From Palsa-461 sp963768185 (GTDB taxonomy: Bacteria; Actinomycetota; Acidimicrobiia; Acidimicrobiales; RAAP-2): a stretch of DNA of 64,000 nucleotides. The stretch spans positions 1,488,001 to 1,552,000 of the forward strand of contig CAVYGS010000004.1 of assembly GCA_963768185.1 (NCBI GenBank), given 5' to 3'. Shown piece by piece: positions 1 to 8,988 of the stretch (the first letter of the stretch is position 1; the number at the start of each line of letters is the position of its first letter). A program made the translations under genes and the position numbers. The notes beneath the pieces are model-generated. The model saw only the letters and a list, made by a program, of their open reading frames with translations, made no database searches and was not told the DNA's origin.

Positions 1-804
1 GTACTTGAGAGTGGGCCCGTCGATCTCTTCGAGCACGTCGGCCCGAACGCCCACTTTGTAGTCGGGGCTGATCCCGAAGATGTCGACGTCATAGGCGGCG
101 TGATGGATCTTGCACATGGCGATGCCATTGGTGACCACCGGCGCTCCACCTTCTGAGTCTGGGAGCACGTGGGCGGCATCGAGGAGACGGGTGTGGCGGA
201 GCCGGCAGATCGAACACTGGTTGGCGTAAGCGACGAGCACCCGCTGGCGGAAGAGCGGCTGGTGGAGCCGGGCCTTCACGACTCGCTTGGCGTACGCCTG
301 GACCAGGACGGGATCCTCGCTGCCGAGTTCCTCACGGAGTCGGGCGGATTCGGTGTTGAGGGCGACCACAAACTGTTGTTCCCTCGGTTCCTCGGCCACC
401 AGATACACCGGATGGATGGGGTGATAGGCCGCCGAAGCCACACCCCGGAACCAGATGAGCGGCAGCCCGAGCGACATCGCTCGACGAAGCGCCTGGTTGT
501 CGGGGTGTTGGGGGTCGGTGCCCCGCCATTTGTAACGGAGGTAGCCGTCCGGTCCGACCTCGTCTTCATAAGGAGCCTTTGTCGGGTCCGAGGTGAACAC
601 GGTCCGGAAGCTGAGCGCAGCGTTGAGGAACTTGGGCTTGCAGATCCCTTGTTGGGTCGCCATCAGCCGCACGGGCGTCCCGTCGAAGGAGAAGGCGGCC
701 AGCTCCTTTTGGCCGACCAGCGTCAGTCCTTCATTCGTCGCTCGGTCGAGGTAGGCGAAAGCTACGGCCCGCAGCCGTGCGTCGGTCTCGGCGGGGTGTA
801 CCAC
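1..804 (-). CDS. HNH endonuclease (3' end outside window)
   Basis: The minus strand reads open from a GTG at 804 to the window edge (268 codons seen). The C-terminal part is a clear HNH nuclease domain at about residues 195-245: a Cys-x2-Cys pair (CSICRLRH), the DAAHVLPD segment with the catalytic His, and NGIAMCKIHHAAYD. The N-terminal ~150 residues, with KPKFLNAALSF and LRYKWRGTDPQHPDN, match the domain that precedes HNH in a common family of actinobacterial restriction-like endonucleases of about 290-300 residues, so only a short tail is missing. The frame stays open for another ~40 codons upstream. I chose 804 because homology-like sequence begins just after it. It is divergent from the gene at 954. 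A role in restriction is inference. Confidence 0.75.
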   Translation of the reverse strand, partial: MVHPAETDARLRAVAFAYLDRATNEGLTLVGQKELAAFSFDGTPVRLMATQQGICKPKFLNAALSFRTVFTSDPTKAPYEDEVGPDGYLRYKWRGTDPQHPDNQALRRAMSLGLPLIWFRGVASAAYHPIHPVYLVAEEPREQQFVVALNTESARLREELGSEDPVLVQAYAKRVVKARLHQPLFRQRVLVAYANQCSICRLRHTRLLDAAHVLPDSEGGAPVVTNGIAMCKIHHAAYDVDIFGISPDYKVGVRADVLEEIDGPTLKY

Positions 805-953
805 CGAGCGGGAATCTAGCGAGCGTGGTCGCCTTGAGCTCGGTCGTTCGATCGAGGTGTCACACCCCCGGACTACGACTGCACCCACGCCCTCGCGGCG
901 TATCGGTGCGAAGACCACCTGAGGCACTCACTCGACAATGAGGAGGTTTCGAG

Positions 954-1874
954 GTGGCCCGTTCCGCCCGTTCGCATCGCACGATCACGCCGCACCCGGC
1001 GATTCAAACCCTCGTCGTCGCCTCGTCGACATGGACCCCGGTCGAGGCCTTCGTCGACGCGATGGCCACCGACCTCGGGCTCAGCGACTGCTCGAGCGAC
1101 CGGCGGACCCGTCGCCAGCTGCTTCGCCTGAGCCAATGGGCGACCGGGGAGGGGATCCCCCTCGACCGAGAGCGCATCCTCGACCCCGACACCGTCGAGC
1201 GTTTCGTGGTCCACGGGCTCGGCAACGAGCGCTCGGCCTCCACCTACCGCGCCGTGCTGCGCCGGGTGGGGCCGCTGCTCACGAAGAGAGCTCCCTGGGA
1301 GCCACGGCCGGCCGCCATCCCGCGCCGCCAACTCGCCCCTCCGTACGAGGCCGGCGAGGTGCTCACCCTCATGGAGGATGCGGTCGACCAGCCGAGCTGG
1401 TCCCGCCAGCGCGCCGCCTGCGCGTTGTTGGTGCTCGGGCTCGGGGTGGGATTGGACGGTCGGTGGGTGACCCAGGTCAAGGCGACCGACATCAATCGCG
1501 ATGGCGACGCGGTCACCGTTCAAGTGGGGAAGCCAAACCCTCGGACCGTGGTGTGCCTGGCCTCAATGGAAGAACAGCTGCTCGCGCTGGCTGTCACCGC
1601 GGGCGACGCGTTCTTGGTCGGTGGACACTCGACATCCAAGAACCGGGCAGGGGAGCTGGCGGCGCGCCTCGCGGTGCCGACGGGCCATCCGCGACTCTCG
1701 CCGGCCCGGTTGCGTTCAACCTGGCTCCTCTGGCACTTGGAGTCCGGCACCCGGCTCCCCGAACTCTGCAATGCCGCCGGACTCCGCGGCACCCAGGTGC
1801 TGGGCGATCTGTTGCCGTACGCGGACGAGCTCTGCTCTGACCGCGCGACTCAGATGTTCCGAGAGGCGCGGTGA
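954..1874 (+). CDS. Tyrosine-recombinase-like protein paired with a transposase
   Basis: 306 residues from a GTG that has a good AGGAGG box 8-9 bases upstream. The N-terminal half (about 25-110) is helical, like the SAM-like core-binding domain of phage integrases. The C-terminal half (about 120-300) resembles the catalytic domain in degenerate form: LSPARLRSTWLLWHLESGT lies where an integrase has H-x2-R, and GLRGTQVLGDLLPYADE where it has the GH...Y block, so an Arg and a Tyr are in plausible places but the usual His is not. Its last codons overlap the GTG of the downstream transposase-like gene (GTGA), so the two are translationally coupled. It may be an accessory DNA-binding or recombination protein of a two-gene mobile element. 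Family assignment is from pattern only. Confidence 0.55.
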   Translation: MARSARSHRTITPHPAIQTLVVASSTWTPVEAFVDAMATDLGLSDCSSDRRTRRQLLRLSQWATGEGIPLDRERILDPDTVERFVVHGLGNERSASTYRAVLRRVGPLLTKRAPWEPRPAAIPRRQLAPPYEAGEVLTLMEDAVDQPSWSRQRAACALLVLGLGVGLDGRWVTQVKATDINRDGDAVTVQVGKPNPRTVVCLASMEEQLLALAVTAGDAFLVGGHSTSKNRAGELAARLAVPTGHPRLSPARLRSTWLLWHLESGTRLPELCNAAGLRGTQVLGDLLPYADELCSDRATQMFREAR

Positions 1875-3545
1875 GCCGGGCGCCGCTCGACGTCTCAGGT
1901 GGGCACCCGGTCGGCACCGGGGAGTTCGAGGTCGCCCGCCAGCTCATCGCGCGTTCGGGCGTGGTCGAGCCGATCTCGCACGCACTCGCGATGAGCTGGC
2001 GGGCGACCTCGCGAGCTGACCCTGGAAGCCCTCCTGGTGGCGTTCCAGATCAACGCGTTGCGCCGGCATCACCAGGCTCACCTGGTGGAGGCGGCCCGGG
2101 TCCTCAACGCGATGACCGACGGCCAACGAGAGCGCCTCGGCGTGACCCGGTGGGACCCCGCCGAGACCTATCCGCGTGTCGAACGGCTCTTCGTGGAAGT
2201 CGCAACCGTGCTCGAGACCGGCGAGGCCGGTGTCGACGCGACCTGGTTCGCCAATCAGCTGGCCCGGGCCGCCATCCCCAAGGACGTGCTCACCAGCCAC
2301 TCGGTCGCCGTCGACGGCACCGACCTCGAGACCTGGGGTCGGCTCCAGGGCTCGACCATCACCGTCGAGCTGGACGGGGAAGCGGCCGACACCCAGCTCA
2401 CCGATGATGCGCCGCGCCCTCAGCTCACCAAGACCGGAAAAGTGAAGACGGCCAAGGTGTTCGCCATCGGGCCCGACGGAAGAAAGCAGTACACGAAGGA
2501 CCCCGACGCCCGGGCCGGCCACCGATCGGCCAAGGGGAACCGGAACAGCGGTCCCTACGTCGGCTACGAGCTCCACCTCGCGGTCCAGACCCGTGACGTC
2601 CGATGGACCAACCACGTCGACAAGACGACGCTTGGACCCGAGGTGCCCAACGTCATCACCACCTGCAACCTGGTCCCGGCCGGATCGCACCGCGGCGAGG
2701 CGATCGTGGGGGAGCTGATCGCCTCCAAGCCCGAGGTCCAGGAGATCACCGACGTGGTCTGGGACCCCGGGTACTCGCTCTGCCAACCGGGCACCACGGC
2801 CTATCCGCTGTTCCAGTCCGGTATCGAGCAGACCCTCGAGATCGTCACCCACCAGCGGGGCATCCGACCCTTCGCCGGCGACGCCCTTCTGCTCGACGGC
2901 CAGCTCTACTCACAGTTCCTCCCGAAAGAGCTCCGGGACCTGGCCATGCCGCCGCGCTCTGCGCCGGCGCCGCTCCGCTCCTCCTATGAGAAGGAGTTCA
3001 ACCGCCGCGCCAGTTACCGCTTCGTCCGTCACGCCAAGCCCAACCATGATGGCGTCACGCGCTGGAAGTGCCCGCTCTGCGCCGGGCTTCTGCGGAGTCG
3101 TCAGCTGCCGTCGACCATGCGCAACTCGCGCACTGCTCCGTTGGTCGAGCTCCCCGAATGGGTGACTCAGTGCTGCAATGGGACGCTGTCAGCGCCTCCG
3201 GCCGAGCTCCCGCTCACTCAGAGGATCCCCTATGGCACGACCGCCTGGCGGATCTCCATGTACCGCCGCCAAGCGGTCGAGTCGGTGAACGCCGCACTCC
3301 AAGGCTCGTTCACCAATATCGCCCGCGGGTTCGTCCGGGTCTTCGGCGTGGTCAAGATCACCATGCTCCTCGGGTTCACGGTCGCCGCGTTCAACATCGA
3401 CCGAGTTCGGAGCTTCCGGGCCAAGCTCGCCGAGTTGGCCGGTCGACCGAAGACTCGGGCGAAGCGGCGCCAAGGGACTTACGCCGATTGCATCCCGGCA
3501 GACCTTGAGCAGGTTGACGACCGGACCGAGGGTCCACCCGGCTGA
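1871..3545 (+). pseudogene. DDE transposase-like gene with N-terminal frameshift
   Basis: Translation starts at the GTG overlapping the preceding stop (1871). It reads MSRAPLDVSGGHPVGTGEFE in one frame, then protein-like sequence moves to another frame near 1988-1995, where GGRPRELTLEALLVAFQ begins; from 2037 that frame is open to 3545. Candidate catalytic acids are VAVDGTDLETWG (first D), VVWDPGYS (second D) and RRQAVESVNAALQ (E), spaced as in DDE transposases. Between the last two lies a Cys-rich segment (CPLCAG ... CC) like an inserted zinc ribbon. The C-terminus RGFVRVFGVVKITMLLGFT is typical of transposases in this group. I could not find terminal inverted repeats. The shift may be decay, a sequence error, or programmed frameshifting. 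Confidence 0.6.
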
Positions 3546-3626
3546 CCAAACCGGTCGTGCAATCGAAGAGCACGACATCCGATCTTCTCAGCGCGTCCAA
3601 GTAGCGGAACACCGCGGTTCTGAATG

Positions 3627-3658
3627 ACAAACCGCCGGCCCTCGGGCCGGCGGTTTGT
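3627..3658. terminator. Strong hairpin terminator, possibly bidirectional
   Basis: A near-perfect 14-bp GC-rich stem (arms at 3627-3640 and 3645-3658) with a 4-base loop. It lies 80 bases past the transposase stop on the plus strand and about 97 bases past the tmRNA 3' end on the minus strand, so it could serve both. The plus side is followed by GTGTGTTTTGGG, a weak T tract. Confidence 0.6.
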
Positions 3659-3754
3659 GTGTTTTGGGAGTGGCAAGCGAATCTACGACCCGCCGCCACC
3701 TTCAACGAAGGGTTTCCTGAACATGAGCCCAGGAATTTCCTGAACACCCTCCCT

Positions 3755-4099
3755 TGGAGGTGGCGGGATTCGAACCCGCGTCCTTGAGCACCTCAGTGAG
3801 TCTTCTCCGAGCGCAGCCGACGAAGTGTTGTCGGGAGGTGTCCTGTCGCCGGCGGCTGGACTCTCCGTATCCGATGTAAGTGTCCTCGTAACCCTACCGG
3901 AACGGACTAACGAGTAAGCCCCACTAGATGACGCCCGTGACCGGCCCGTGGGGCAAAAACCGGACGAACGTCGCTACCTAAGCAGCGAGCGCGAGCTGAG
4001 GCTCGGCGTTTGTTTTTGTTCCCGGCTCTTTAACGTGGCTCCGGGGACCACGGCTCGCTTCTCTCACCTCGACAACCCAAGTCGAAACCATTCACCCCC
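3755..4099 (-). ncRNA. ssrA: tmRNA (transfer-messenger RNA)
   Basis: The minus strand starts GGGGGTGAATGGTTTCGACT, the classic tmRNA 5' end, and finishes with GGTTCGAATCCCGCCACCTC plus a discriminator A. The first seven bases pair with the last seven before the discriminator (one G-U pair). CCA is not encoded. The tag reading frame ends at 3978 with codons for NAEPQLALAA followed by TAG; upstream in frame are residues EPGTKT, so the tag is probably about 15-16 residues, with the exact resume codon not fixed by eye. It rescues stalled ribosomes together with SmpB, whose gene is at 12430-12951 on the same strand. Confidence 0.95.
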
Positions 4100-4258
4100 T
4101 TGTGGAGCCATGGACCCTCCAAGGCGATACCGATTGTAAGGCCATTCGGACGATCCTGCGGCGCGCAGTGGCAAGACAACTGGAGAACCGGCTCCCGGAG
4201 TGGGATTCGTGCCTGTCGTGGCATCGGCGATGTCACGGGTGTTGCGTAGGGTCCCTCC

Positions 4259-4488
4259 ATGCCACATGTACCGCGGGTGAGCGGTCGAGAGGTCATCACG
4301 GCGCTCACTCGGATGGGCTGGGAGATCGCTGTCCAGAGGGGTTCACATGTCCAGCTCAGGCCTCCCGATCGCGGTGGTCGGGGTGACAGTGCCCGTGCAT
4401 GCAGGGTGAGACGATCGGGCCCAGACTGCTTCGGTCGATCCTCAATCAGGCCGGAGTCACGGTCGAGGAGTTCCGAGACGCCCTATGA
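4259..4488 (+). pseudogene. hicA: HicA-type toxin, two frameshifts
   Basis: The start MPHVPRVSGREVITALTRMG and the following WEIAVQRGSHVQLR match HicA mRNA-interferase toxins, including the Gly-Ser-His catalytic segment. After about residue 40 the frame is lost. Removing one G from the run at 4380-4383 and one from 4404-4406 restores a normal HicA ending (IGPKLLRSILNQAGVTVEEF, then a stop at 4486-4488), giving a usual length of about 75 residues. The two single-G insertions in G runs point to either toxin inactivation or base-calling error. The partner hicB follows 4 bases later. Confidence 0.7.
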
Positions 4489-4492
4489 GAGG

Positions 4493-4726
4493 ATGAGCGA
4501 AGTGCGTACATACACAATCGTCGTGGAGCCCGAGGAGGGTGGGGGTTACTTCGTCATCGTTCCTGCGCTTCCCGGATGCTTTACCAGGGCGGCGACGGTC
4601 GAGAACTGCCGCGAACGAGCGATTGAGGCTATTGAGACGCATATCGCTGGACTTAGGGCGGACGGCGAAAGCATCCCTACTGAGGTGGGAGTCCCTCAGC
4701 TTCTGGCTGTGACCGTCGCTGCCTGA
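4493..4726 (+). CDS. hicB: HicB-type antitoxin
   Basis: 77 residues from the ATG at 4493. YTIVVEPEEGGGYFVIVPAL then PGCFTRAATVE is the HicB partial RNase H-like fold, and the C-terminal VGVPQLLAVTVAA resembles the end of short HicB proteins that lack a separate DNA-binding domain. Its role is to bind and neutralise HicA. The toxin reading frame just upstream is broken as sequenced, so HicB may now be an orphan. Order hicA then hicB with close spacing is usual for the family. Confidence 0.8.
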   Translation: MSEVRTYTIVVEPEEGGGYFVIVPALPGCFTRAATVENCRERAIEAIETHIAGLRADGESIPTEVGVPQLLAVTVAA

Positions 4727-4755
4727 TTCTTCGATGCACGACACGAGTCGAACGG

Positions 4756-6615
4756 TTATGTGGTCGCGGTCTGTTGCGGCGAGTCGACCGCAAGCTGTCC
4801 GTTGCCTGAGTGTTGACCGATCCACGCCCGGTAGAGATCGCTGTAGCGGCCGCCGAGCGCGATCAACTCGGTGTGGGAGCCCAGTTCCAAGAGCCCGCCG
4901 GCGTCGACCACTCCCACCCGGTCAGACCTTTCTGCGGTCGAGAGGCGGTGCGCGATCACGATGACGGTCCGCCCCGTCATGAGCCGCGTCAGGGCCTTCT
5001 CGACCACAGATTCGGTACCCGGGTCGAGGCTCGAGGTCGCCTCGTCGAGGATGAGGACCTCCGGGTTGGCCAGTGCAGCCCGGGCCAGCGAGACCAGCTG
5101 GCGCTCTCCGGCCGAGAGCCGTGAGCCGCGTTCGCGGACCTCGGTGAGCAGGCCCTCGGGCAGCGCGTCGAAGCGTTCCTCGCAGTCGATGGTGCGGAGC
5201 GCTCGCCGCACGTCCCCCTCCGTGGCGTGGGCGTCTGCGAGACGGACGTTGTCCAGGATCGTGCCGTGGAAGAGGAATCCTTCTTGGGGGACGACCGCGA
5301 TGCGGTGTCGCACCGAGGCAAAAGTCGCATCCTTGAGGTCGACGCCGGCATAGCTGACCTTCCCTTCGATGGGGTCGTAGAAGCGGGCCATCAACTTCGC
5401 GAGCGTCGACTTGCCGGCTCCGGTGGGACCCACCAGGGCCACTCGTTCGGCTGGCGCCACCGTGAGGTTGACGCCGTGGAGGACCGTCTCGGTCTCGCCC
5501 GGCCGGTAGGAGAAGCTCACGTCCGAGACGACCAGGTCCCCGCGCTCGGGTAGGTCGACCGCACCGGGCTTCTCCGAGACCGTGGGCTCAGTGTCGAGCA
5601 GGCCGAACAGCTTCTTGAGAGCGGCGGCGGACTGTTGGACCAAGTTGAACAGCTGGCTGAACTGCTGGATGGGGTCGATCAGGTATGCCAGGAACAGCAC
5701 GAAAGCGCTGACCGTCCCGATGCTGGTGCGGTGCCAGTGGACGAGCAACGCACCGAACCCGATGATCACGGCGGTCGCGGCAGCGTTGGTGAACTCCACG
5801 ATCGGGAAGTACCGGGCCGAGAGCCGCACCGCGTGGACGTTCGCGTCGAACTGCGCGTTGTTGTGGTCGACGAATCGGGAGAACTGCGACTCCTCCCGGC
5901 CGAACGCCTGGACCACTCGGATGCCCGCCAGAGACTCCTGCAAAGTCGAGAGGGTCTGGCCGATGGCGTCGCGCACGACGAGATACGCCGTGTTGGAGTC
6001 CCGACGGAACTTGCGGCTCGAGATGATCACGGGGGGCAGCACGACCATCGTCGCCAGGAACAGCAGCGGGGACAGCACGAGCATGATCACGAGCACGCCG
6101 AGCACGAGGAACCCACTCGTCACGAAGATCACGACGCCCTGCTGGACGAGGTTCTCGAGCGCGTCGATGTCCTGGGTCATGCGGCTGACGAGCCGGCCGG
6201 TCTGCTCGCGGTCGAAGAAGGACATCGACAGCGACAGGAGGTGCGCGAACACCCGCTTGCGCAGGTCGCGCAGGAACGACTCGCCCACCCGGTTCACCAT
6301 GCCGATCTGCGCCCGCTCGAGCAGCCCCATGGAGATCGCGATGACCAGGTAGACGGCCGCCGACCACAGGATGACCCGGCGGTCGAAGTGGTGCGGAGTG
6401 AGGCCGTGGTCGATCGCGTACCCCACGATCACGGGGCCCGCGACCGTGGTGAGCGTGAAACCGACGAGGACCACCAAGGACGCGAGAAGGCCTCGTTGGT
6501 AGGGCTTCATCATTCGCCAGGTGCGCACCACGATTCGCCCCGCCTCGGCGCGGTTGACCCGGTCCACGTCCTCCACGAGCCCTTGGGCCCAGCCCGGCCC
6601 GCCGCCCATTCCCAT
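4756..6615 (-). CDS. ABC exporter half-transporter (competent ATP-site subunit)
   Basis: 619 residues: an N-terminal six-helix transmembrane domain (about 40-330) and a C-terminal nucleotide-binding domain (about 360-600). Visible motifs are Walker A GPTGAGKSTLAKL, signature LSAGERQ (deviant from LSGGQ), Walker B VLILDEATSSLD with the catalytic Glu, and the switch His in VIVIAHRL. Its ATG overlaps the stop of the upstream ABC gene by one base, so the two are one operon and very likely one heterodimer of the type-IV (ABCB-like) exporter fold. The deviant signature here and the normal catalytic Glu complement the degenerate partner. The substrate cannot be told from sequence; drugs, lipids or peptides are possible. 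Confidence 0.9.
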   Translation of the reverse strand: MGMGGGPGWAQGLVEDVDRVNRAEAGRIVVRTWRMMKPYQRGLLASLVVLVGFTLTTVAGPVIVGYAIDHGLTPHHFDRRVILWSAAVYLVIAISMGLLERAQIGMVNRVGESFLRDLRKRVFAHLLSLSMSFFDREQTGRLVSRMTQDIDALENLVQQGVVIFVTSGFLVLGVLVIMLVLSPLLFLATMVVLPPVIISSRKFRRDSNTAYLVVRDAIGQTLSTLQESLAGIRVVQAFGREESQFSRFVDHNNAQFDANVHAVRLSARYFPIVEFTNAAATAVIIGFGALLVHWHRTSIGTVSAFVLFLAYLIDPIQQFSQLFNLVQQSAAALKKLFGLLDTEPTVSEKPGAVDLPERGDLVVSDVSFSYRPGETETVLHGVNLTVAPAERVALVGPTGAGKSTLAKLMARFYDPIEGKVSYAGVDLKDATFASVRHRIAVVPQEGFLFHGTILDNVRLADAHATEGDVRRALRTIDCEERFDALPEGLLTEVRERGSRLSAGERQLVSLARAALANPEVLILDEATSSLDPGTESVVEKALTRLMTGRTVIVIAHRLSTAERSDRVGVVDAGGLLELGSHTELIALGGRYSDLYRAWIGQHSGNGQLAVDSPQQTATT

Positions 6616-8486
6616 CAGCCGGCCACCTCGTCGACTTCGGTCGCCGGTTGCGCCGAGCCGGCCGCCGCAAGGGCGGCCTGCTGGGCGAGGACCTCCTGGT
6701 AGCGGGCGTTGTGGATCCTCAGCTCGTCGTGGGTCCCGGTGGCGACGATCCGCCCCTCGTCGAGGAGGACGACCCGCTGCGCGAGCCCGATGGTGGCCGG
6801 GCGGTGGGCGATCACGATCGTGGTCCGATTGGTCATGACCTGGGTCAGCGCGTCACGGATCTCGTGCTCCTTCGTGGCGTCGACCGAGGACGTGGCGTCG
6901 TCGAGGATGAGGACCCGGGGGTTGGCCAAGATCGCCCGCGCCAGGGCGATGCGTTGGCGCTGGCCACCCGAGAGGGAGAACCCGCGCTCGCCGAGGATGG
7001 TGTTGTAGCCCTCGGGGAGCTCGGCGATGAAGCTGTCGGCGCCGGCGAGCTCAGCGGCTCGCCGAACCTCGTCGAAGGACGAGGCCGGCTCGGCGAACGC
7101 GATGTTCGCGGCCACGGTGTCGGTGAAGAGGAATGTGTCCTCGAACACGACCGCCACCGCAGCGCGCAGCTCGTTCATCTTCAGATCCCGAACGTCCTGG
7201 CCGTCGAGGAGCACGCGCCCACTGGTCACGTCGTAGAAGCGCGGGATCAGCCGTGCCACCGTTGTTTTGCCCGACCCGGTTGCACCGACGATCGCGACCG
7301 ACTCTCCGGCGGCGACAGTGAGCTCGAGGCGGTCGAGGATGGGTCGTGACCCGGGGGCGTAGGAGAAGATGACCTGCTCGAAGCGGACTTCGCCCGGTCC
7401 CCCGCCGAGGCGTCTCGCGTCGGGCCGCTCGGTGACCTCGGGGAGCGCCTCGAGGACCTGGCTCACCCGCTCGGACGAGGCGACGGCCCGCTGAGCCTGG
7501 GCGATGATCTGGCCGATCGAACGCAGCGGGTTGATCAGCATCGTGATGAAGAGGTTGAATTCCACGAGCTGGCCGACCTCGATCCGGTGGTCGATCACGA
7601 GGATCCCGCCATAGGCGAGGACACCGACCATCGAGACGGCGGGGATCACGTCGAGCAGGGGCTGGAACCGCCCTCTGATGGCAGCCAGGTGCACGATCCG
7701 ATCGAAGACGCGGTCGGCTCGCCGGGCGAGCTGGTCGTGCTGCCCCGCTTCCGCCCCGAAGCCCTTCACTGCCCGGATCCCGGTCACCGTCTCCTCGACC
7801 ACGGTCGACACCGTCGAGAGCTCCTCTTGGAGCGACATCGAAACTGGGTGCAGCCGCGTCGAGAAACGCTTGGCGGCGACGTTGACGAACGGGAGGCAGA
7901 AGAGCGCGAGGAGTGCGAGCTGCCAGTCGATGACGAGGAGGATGACGGCGACCAGCACGACCGTCAGGACGTTGGCGATCGTGATCGGGATCATCGTGCA
8001 GAACTGGTTGATCTGCTGGAGGTCGGTCGCTGAGCGGGCCATCAGCTGACCCGTTTGCGCGTTGTCGTGGTACTTGAAGTCGAGCTCCTGCAGGTTGGCG
8101 AACATCGCCTGTCGCAGGTCGGTCTCGACCGCGTAGGCGACCTTGAACGCGTGATAGCGGCGGAACCCCGAGCAGGTGGAGGAGAGCGCTCCGAGCACGA
8201 GGATCGCGGCCACGTAGACCAGGAGGTTGGCAGGGTGCCAGCCGTTCTCCATGTCCTTGTCGATCGCCGACCCGGTCAGGGTAGGCACCACGACCCGGAT
8301 GGCGCTCCAGAGCATGCCCGCCCCGACGCCGGCGAAGACGGCCCGGCGATGCCGGAGGATGGTCCGGGTCAGCAGGCTCCAGCCGACCGATTTCCCCGCT
8401 GTTCTGTTGCCCCCCTCGACCACTGCGAACTGCCCGATCCGATCCGTTGACGCGCCAAAATGAGGCGAAATTGCCCCGGTTGTCAC
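6615..8486 (-). CDS. ABC exporter half-transporter (degenerate ATP-site subunit)
   Basis: 623 residues, first gene of a two-gene minus-strand operon. Six predicted membrane helices (about 45-350) precede a nucleotide-binding domain with Walker A GATGSGKTTVARL, signature LSGGQRQR and Walker B VLILDDATSSVD. The residue after the Walker B Asp is Asp instead of the catalytic Glu, the hallmark of the degenerate-site subunit of heterodimeric bacterial exporters such as TM287/288. The partner gene at 4756-6615 keeps the Glu but has a deviant signature, so one of the two composite ATP sites should be inactive. About 64 bases separate this start from the divergent DUF1810 gene. Confidence 0.9.
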   Translation of the reverse strand: MTTGAISPHFGASTDRIGQFAVVEGGNRTAGKSVGWSLLTRTILRHRRAVFAGVGAGMLWSAIRVVVPTLTGSAIDKDMENGWHPANLLVYVAAILVLGALSSTCSGFRRYHAFKVAYAVETDLRQAMFANLQELDFKYHDNAQTGQLMARSATDLQQINQFCTMIPITIANVLTVVLVAVILLVIDWQLALLALFCLPFVNVAAKRFSTRLHPVSMSLQEELSTVSTVVEETVTGIRAVKGFGAEAGQHDQLARRADRVFDRIVHLAAIRGRFQPLLDVIPAVSMVGVLAYGGILVIDHRIEVGQLVEFNLFITMLINPLRSIGQIIAQAQRAVASSERVSQVLEALPEVTERPDARRLGGGPGEVRFEQVIFSYAPGSRPILDRLELTVAAGESVAIVGATGSGKTTVARLIPRFYDVTSGRVLLDGQDVRDLKMNELRAAVAVVFEDTFLFTDTVAANIAFAEPASSFDEVRRAAELAGADSFIAELPEGYNTILGERGFSLSGGQRQRIALARAILANPRVLILDDATSSVDATKEHEIRDALTQVMTNRTTIVIAHRPATIGLAQRVVLLDEGRIVATGTHDELRIHNARYQEVLAQQAALAAAGSAQPATEVDEVAG

Positions 8487-8550
8487 GACATTCTAGAAGT
8501 CGTTACGGACCCGCCGGGAAGCCAGCGCCGGTCGGGCGGAGGGAGGCCCG

Positions 8551-8988
8551 GTGGAGGATGAGCTCGAGCGATTCGTGGTCGCCCAGGACCGAGGCGGCAC
8601 CTACACGCAGGCGGTCGCGGAGCTGCGCTCCGGGCGAAAGGTCAGCCACTGGATGTGGTTCGTGTTCCCGCAGGTGGCCGGGCTGGGCCAGAGCGCGACC
8701 TCGCAACACTTCGCGATCGCGGACCTCGACGAGGCCCGCGCCTATCTCGCACACACGCTGCTCGGGTTCCGCCTCAGGGAGTGCGCCGGGATTCTCGCTG
8801 AGCACGAGGGCGGTGACGCGCGGGCGATCCTGGGCTCGGTGGACGCGCTCAAGCTCCGCTCGTCGATGACGCTGTTCGGACGCGCCGATCCGACCGAACC
8901 AGTGTTCCAGGCGGTCTTGGACCGCTTCTTCGATGGGGGAGCGGACCCGGCCACCGATCGCCTGCTCGGTCGGAGTCGAGAGAGCTAG
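8551..8988 (+). CDS. DUF1810 family protein
   Basis: 145 residues from a GTG. The core SHWMWFVFPQVAGLGQSATSQ, FAIADLDEARAYLAH and DALKLRSSMTLF is characteristic of the DUF1810 family, small bacterial proteins of unknown function. Usual family length is about 140-150, so it is complete. The stop TAG (8986-8988) lies in a CTAG at which the adjacent TnpB element begins. Without the two elements at 8986-11675, this stop and that of tlyA on the other strand would share one CTAG palindrome. The insertion has not shortened the protein. Confidence 0.85.
   Translation: MEDELERFVVAQDRGGTYTQAVAELRSGRKVSHWMWFVFPQVAGLGQSATSQHFAIADLDEARAYLAHTLLGFRLRECAGILAEHEGGDARAILGSVDALKLRSSMTLFGRADPTEPVFQAVLDRFFDGGADPATDRLLGRSRES

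Noticed and set aside
169..819. 216-codon plus-strand frame at the left edge
   Set aside because: Antisense to the HNH endonuclease, whose minus-strand translation has clear HNH motifs.
3711..3750. Direct repeat TTTCCTGAACA next to tmRNA
   Set aside because: Two 11-bp copies about 20 bp apart, with no associated element or symmetric structure; too little to interpret.
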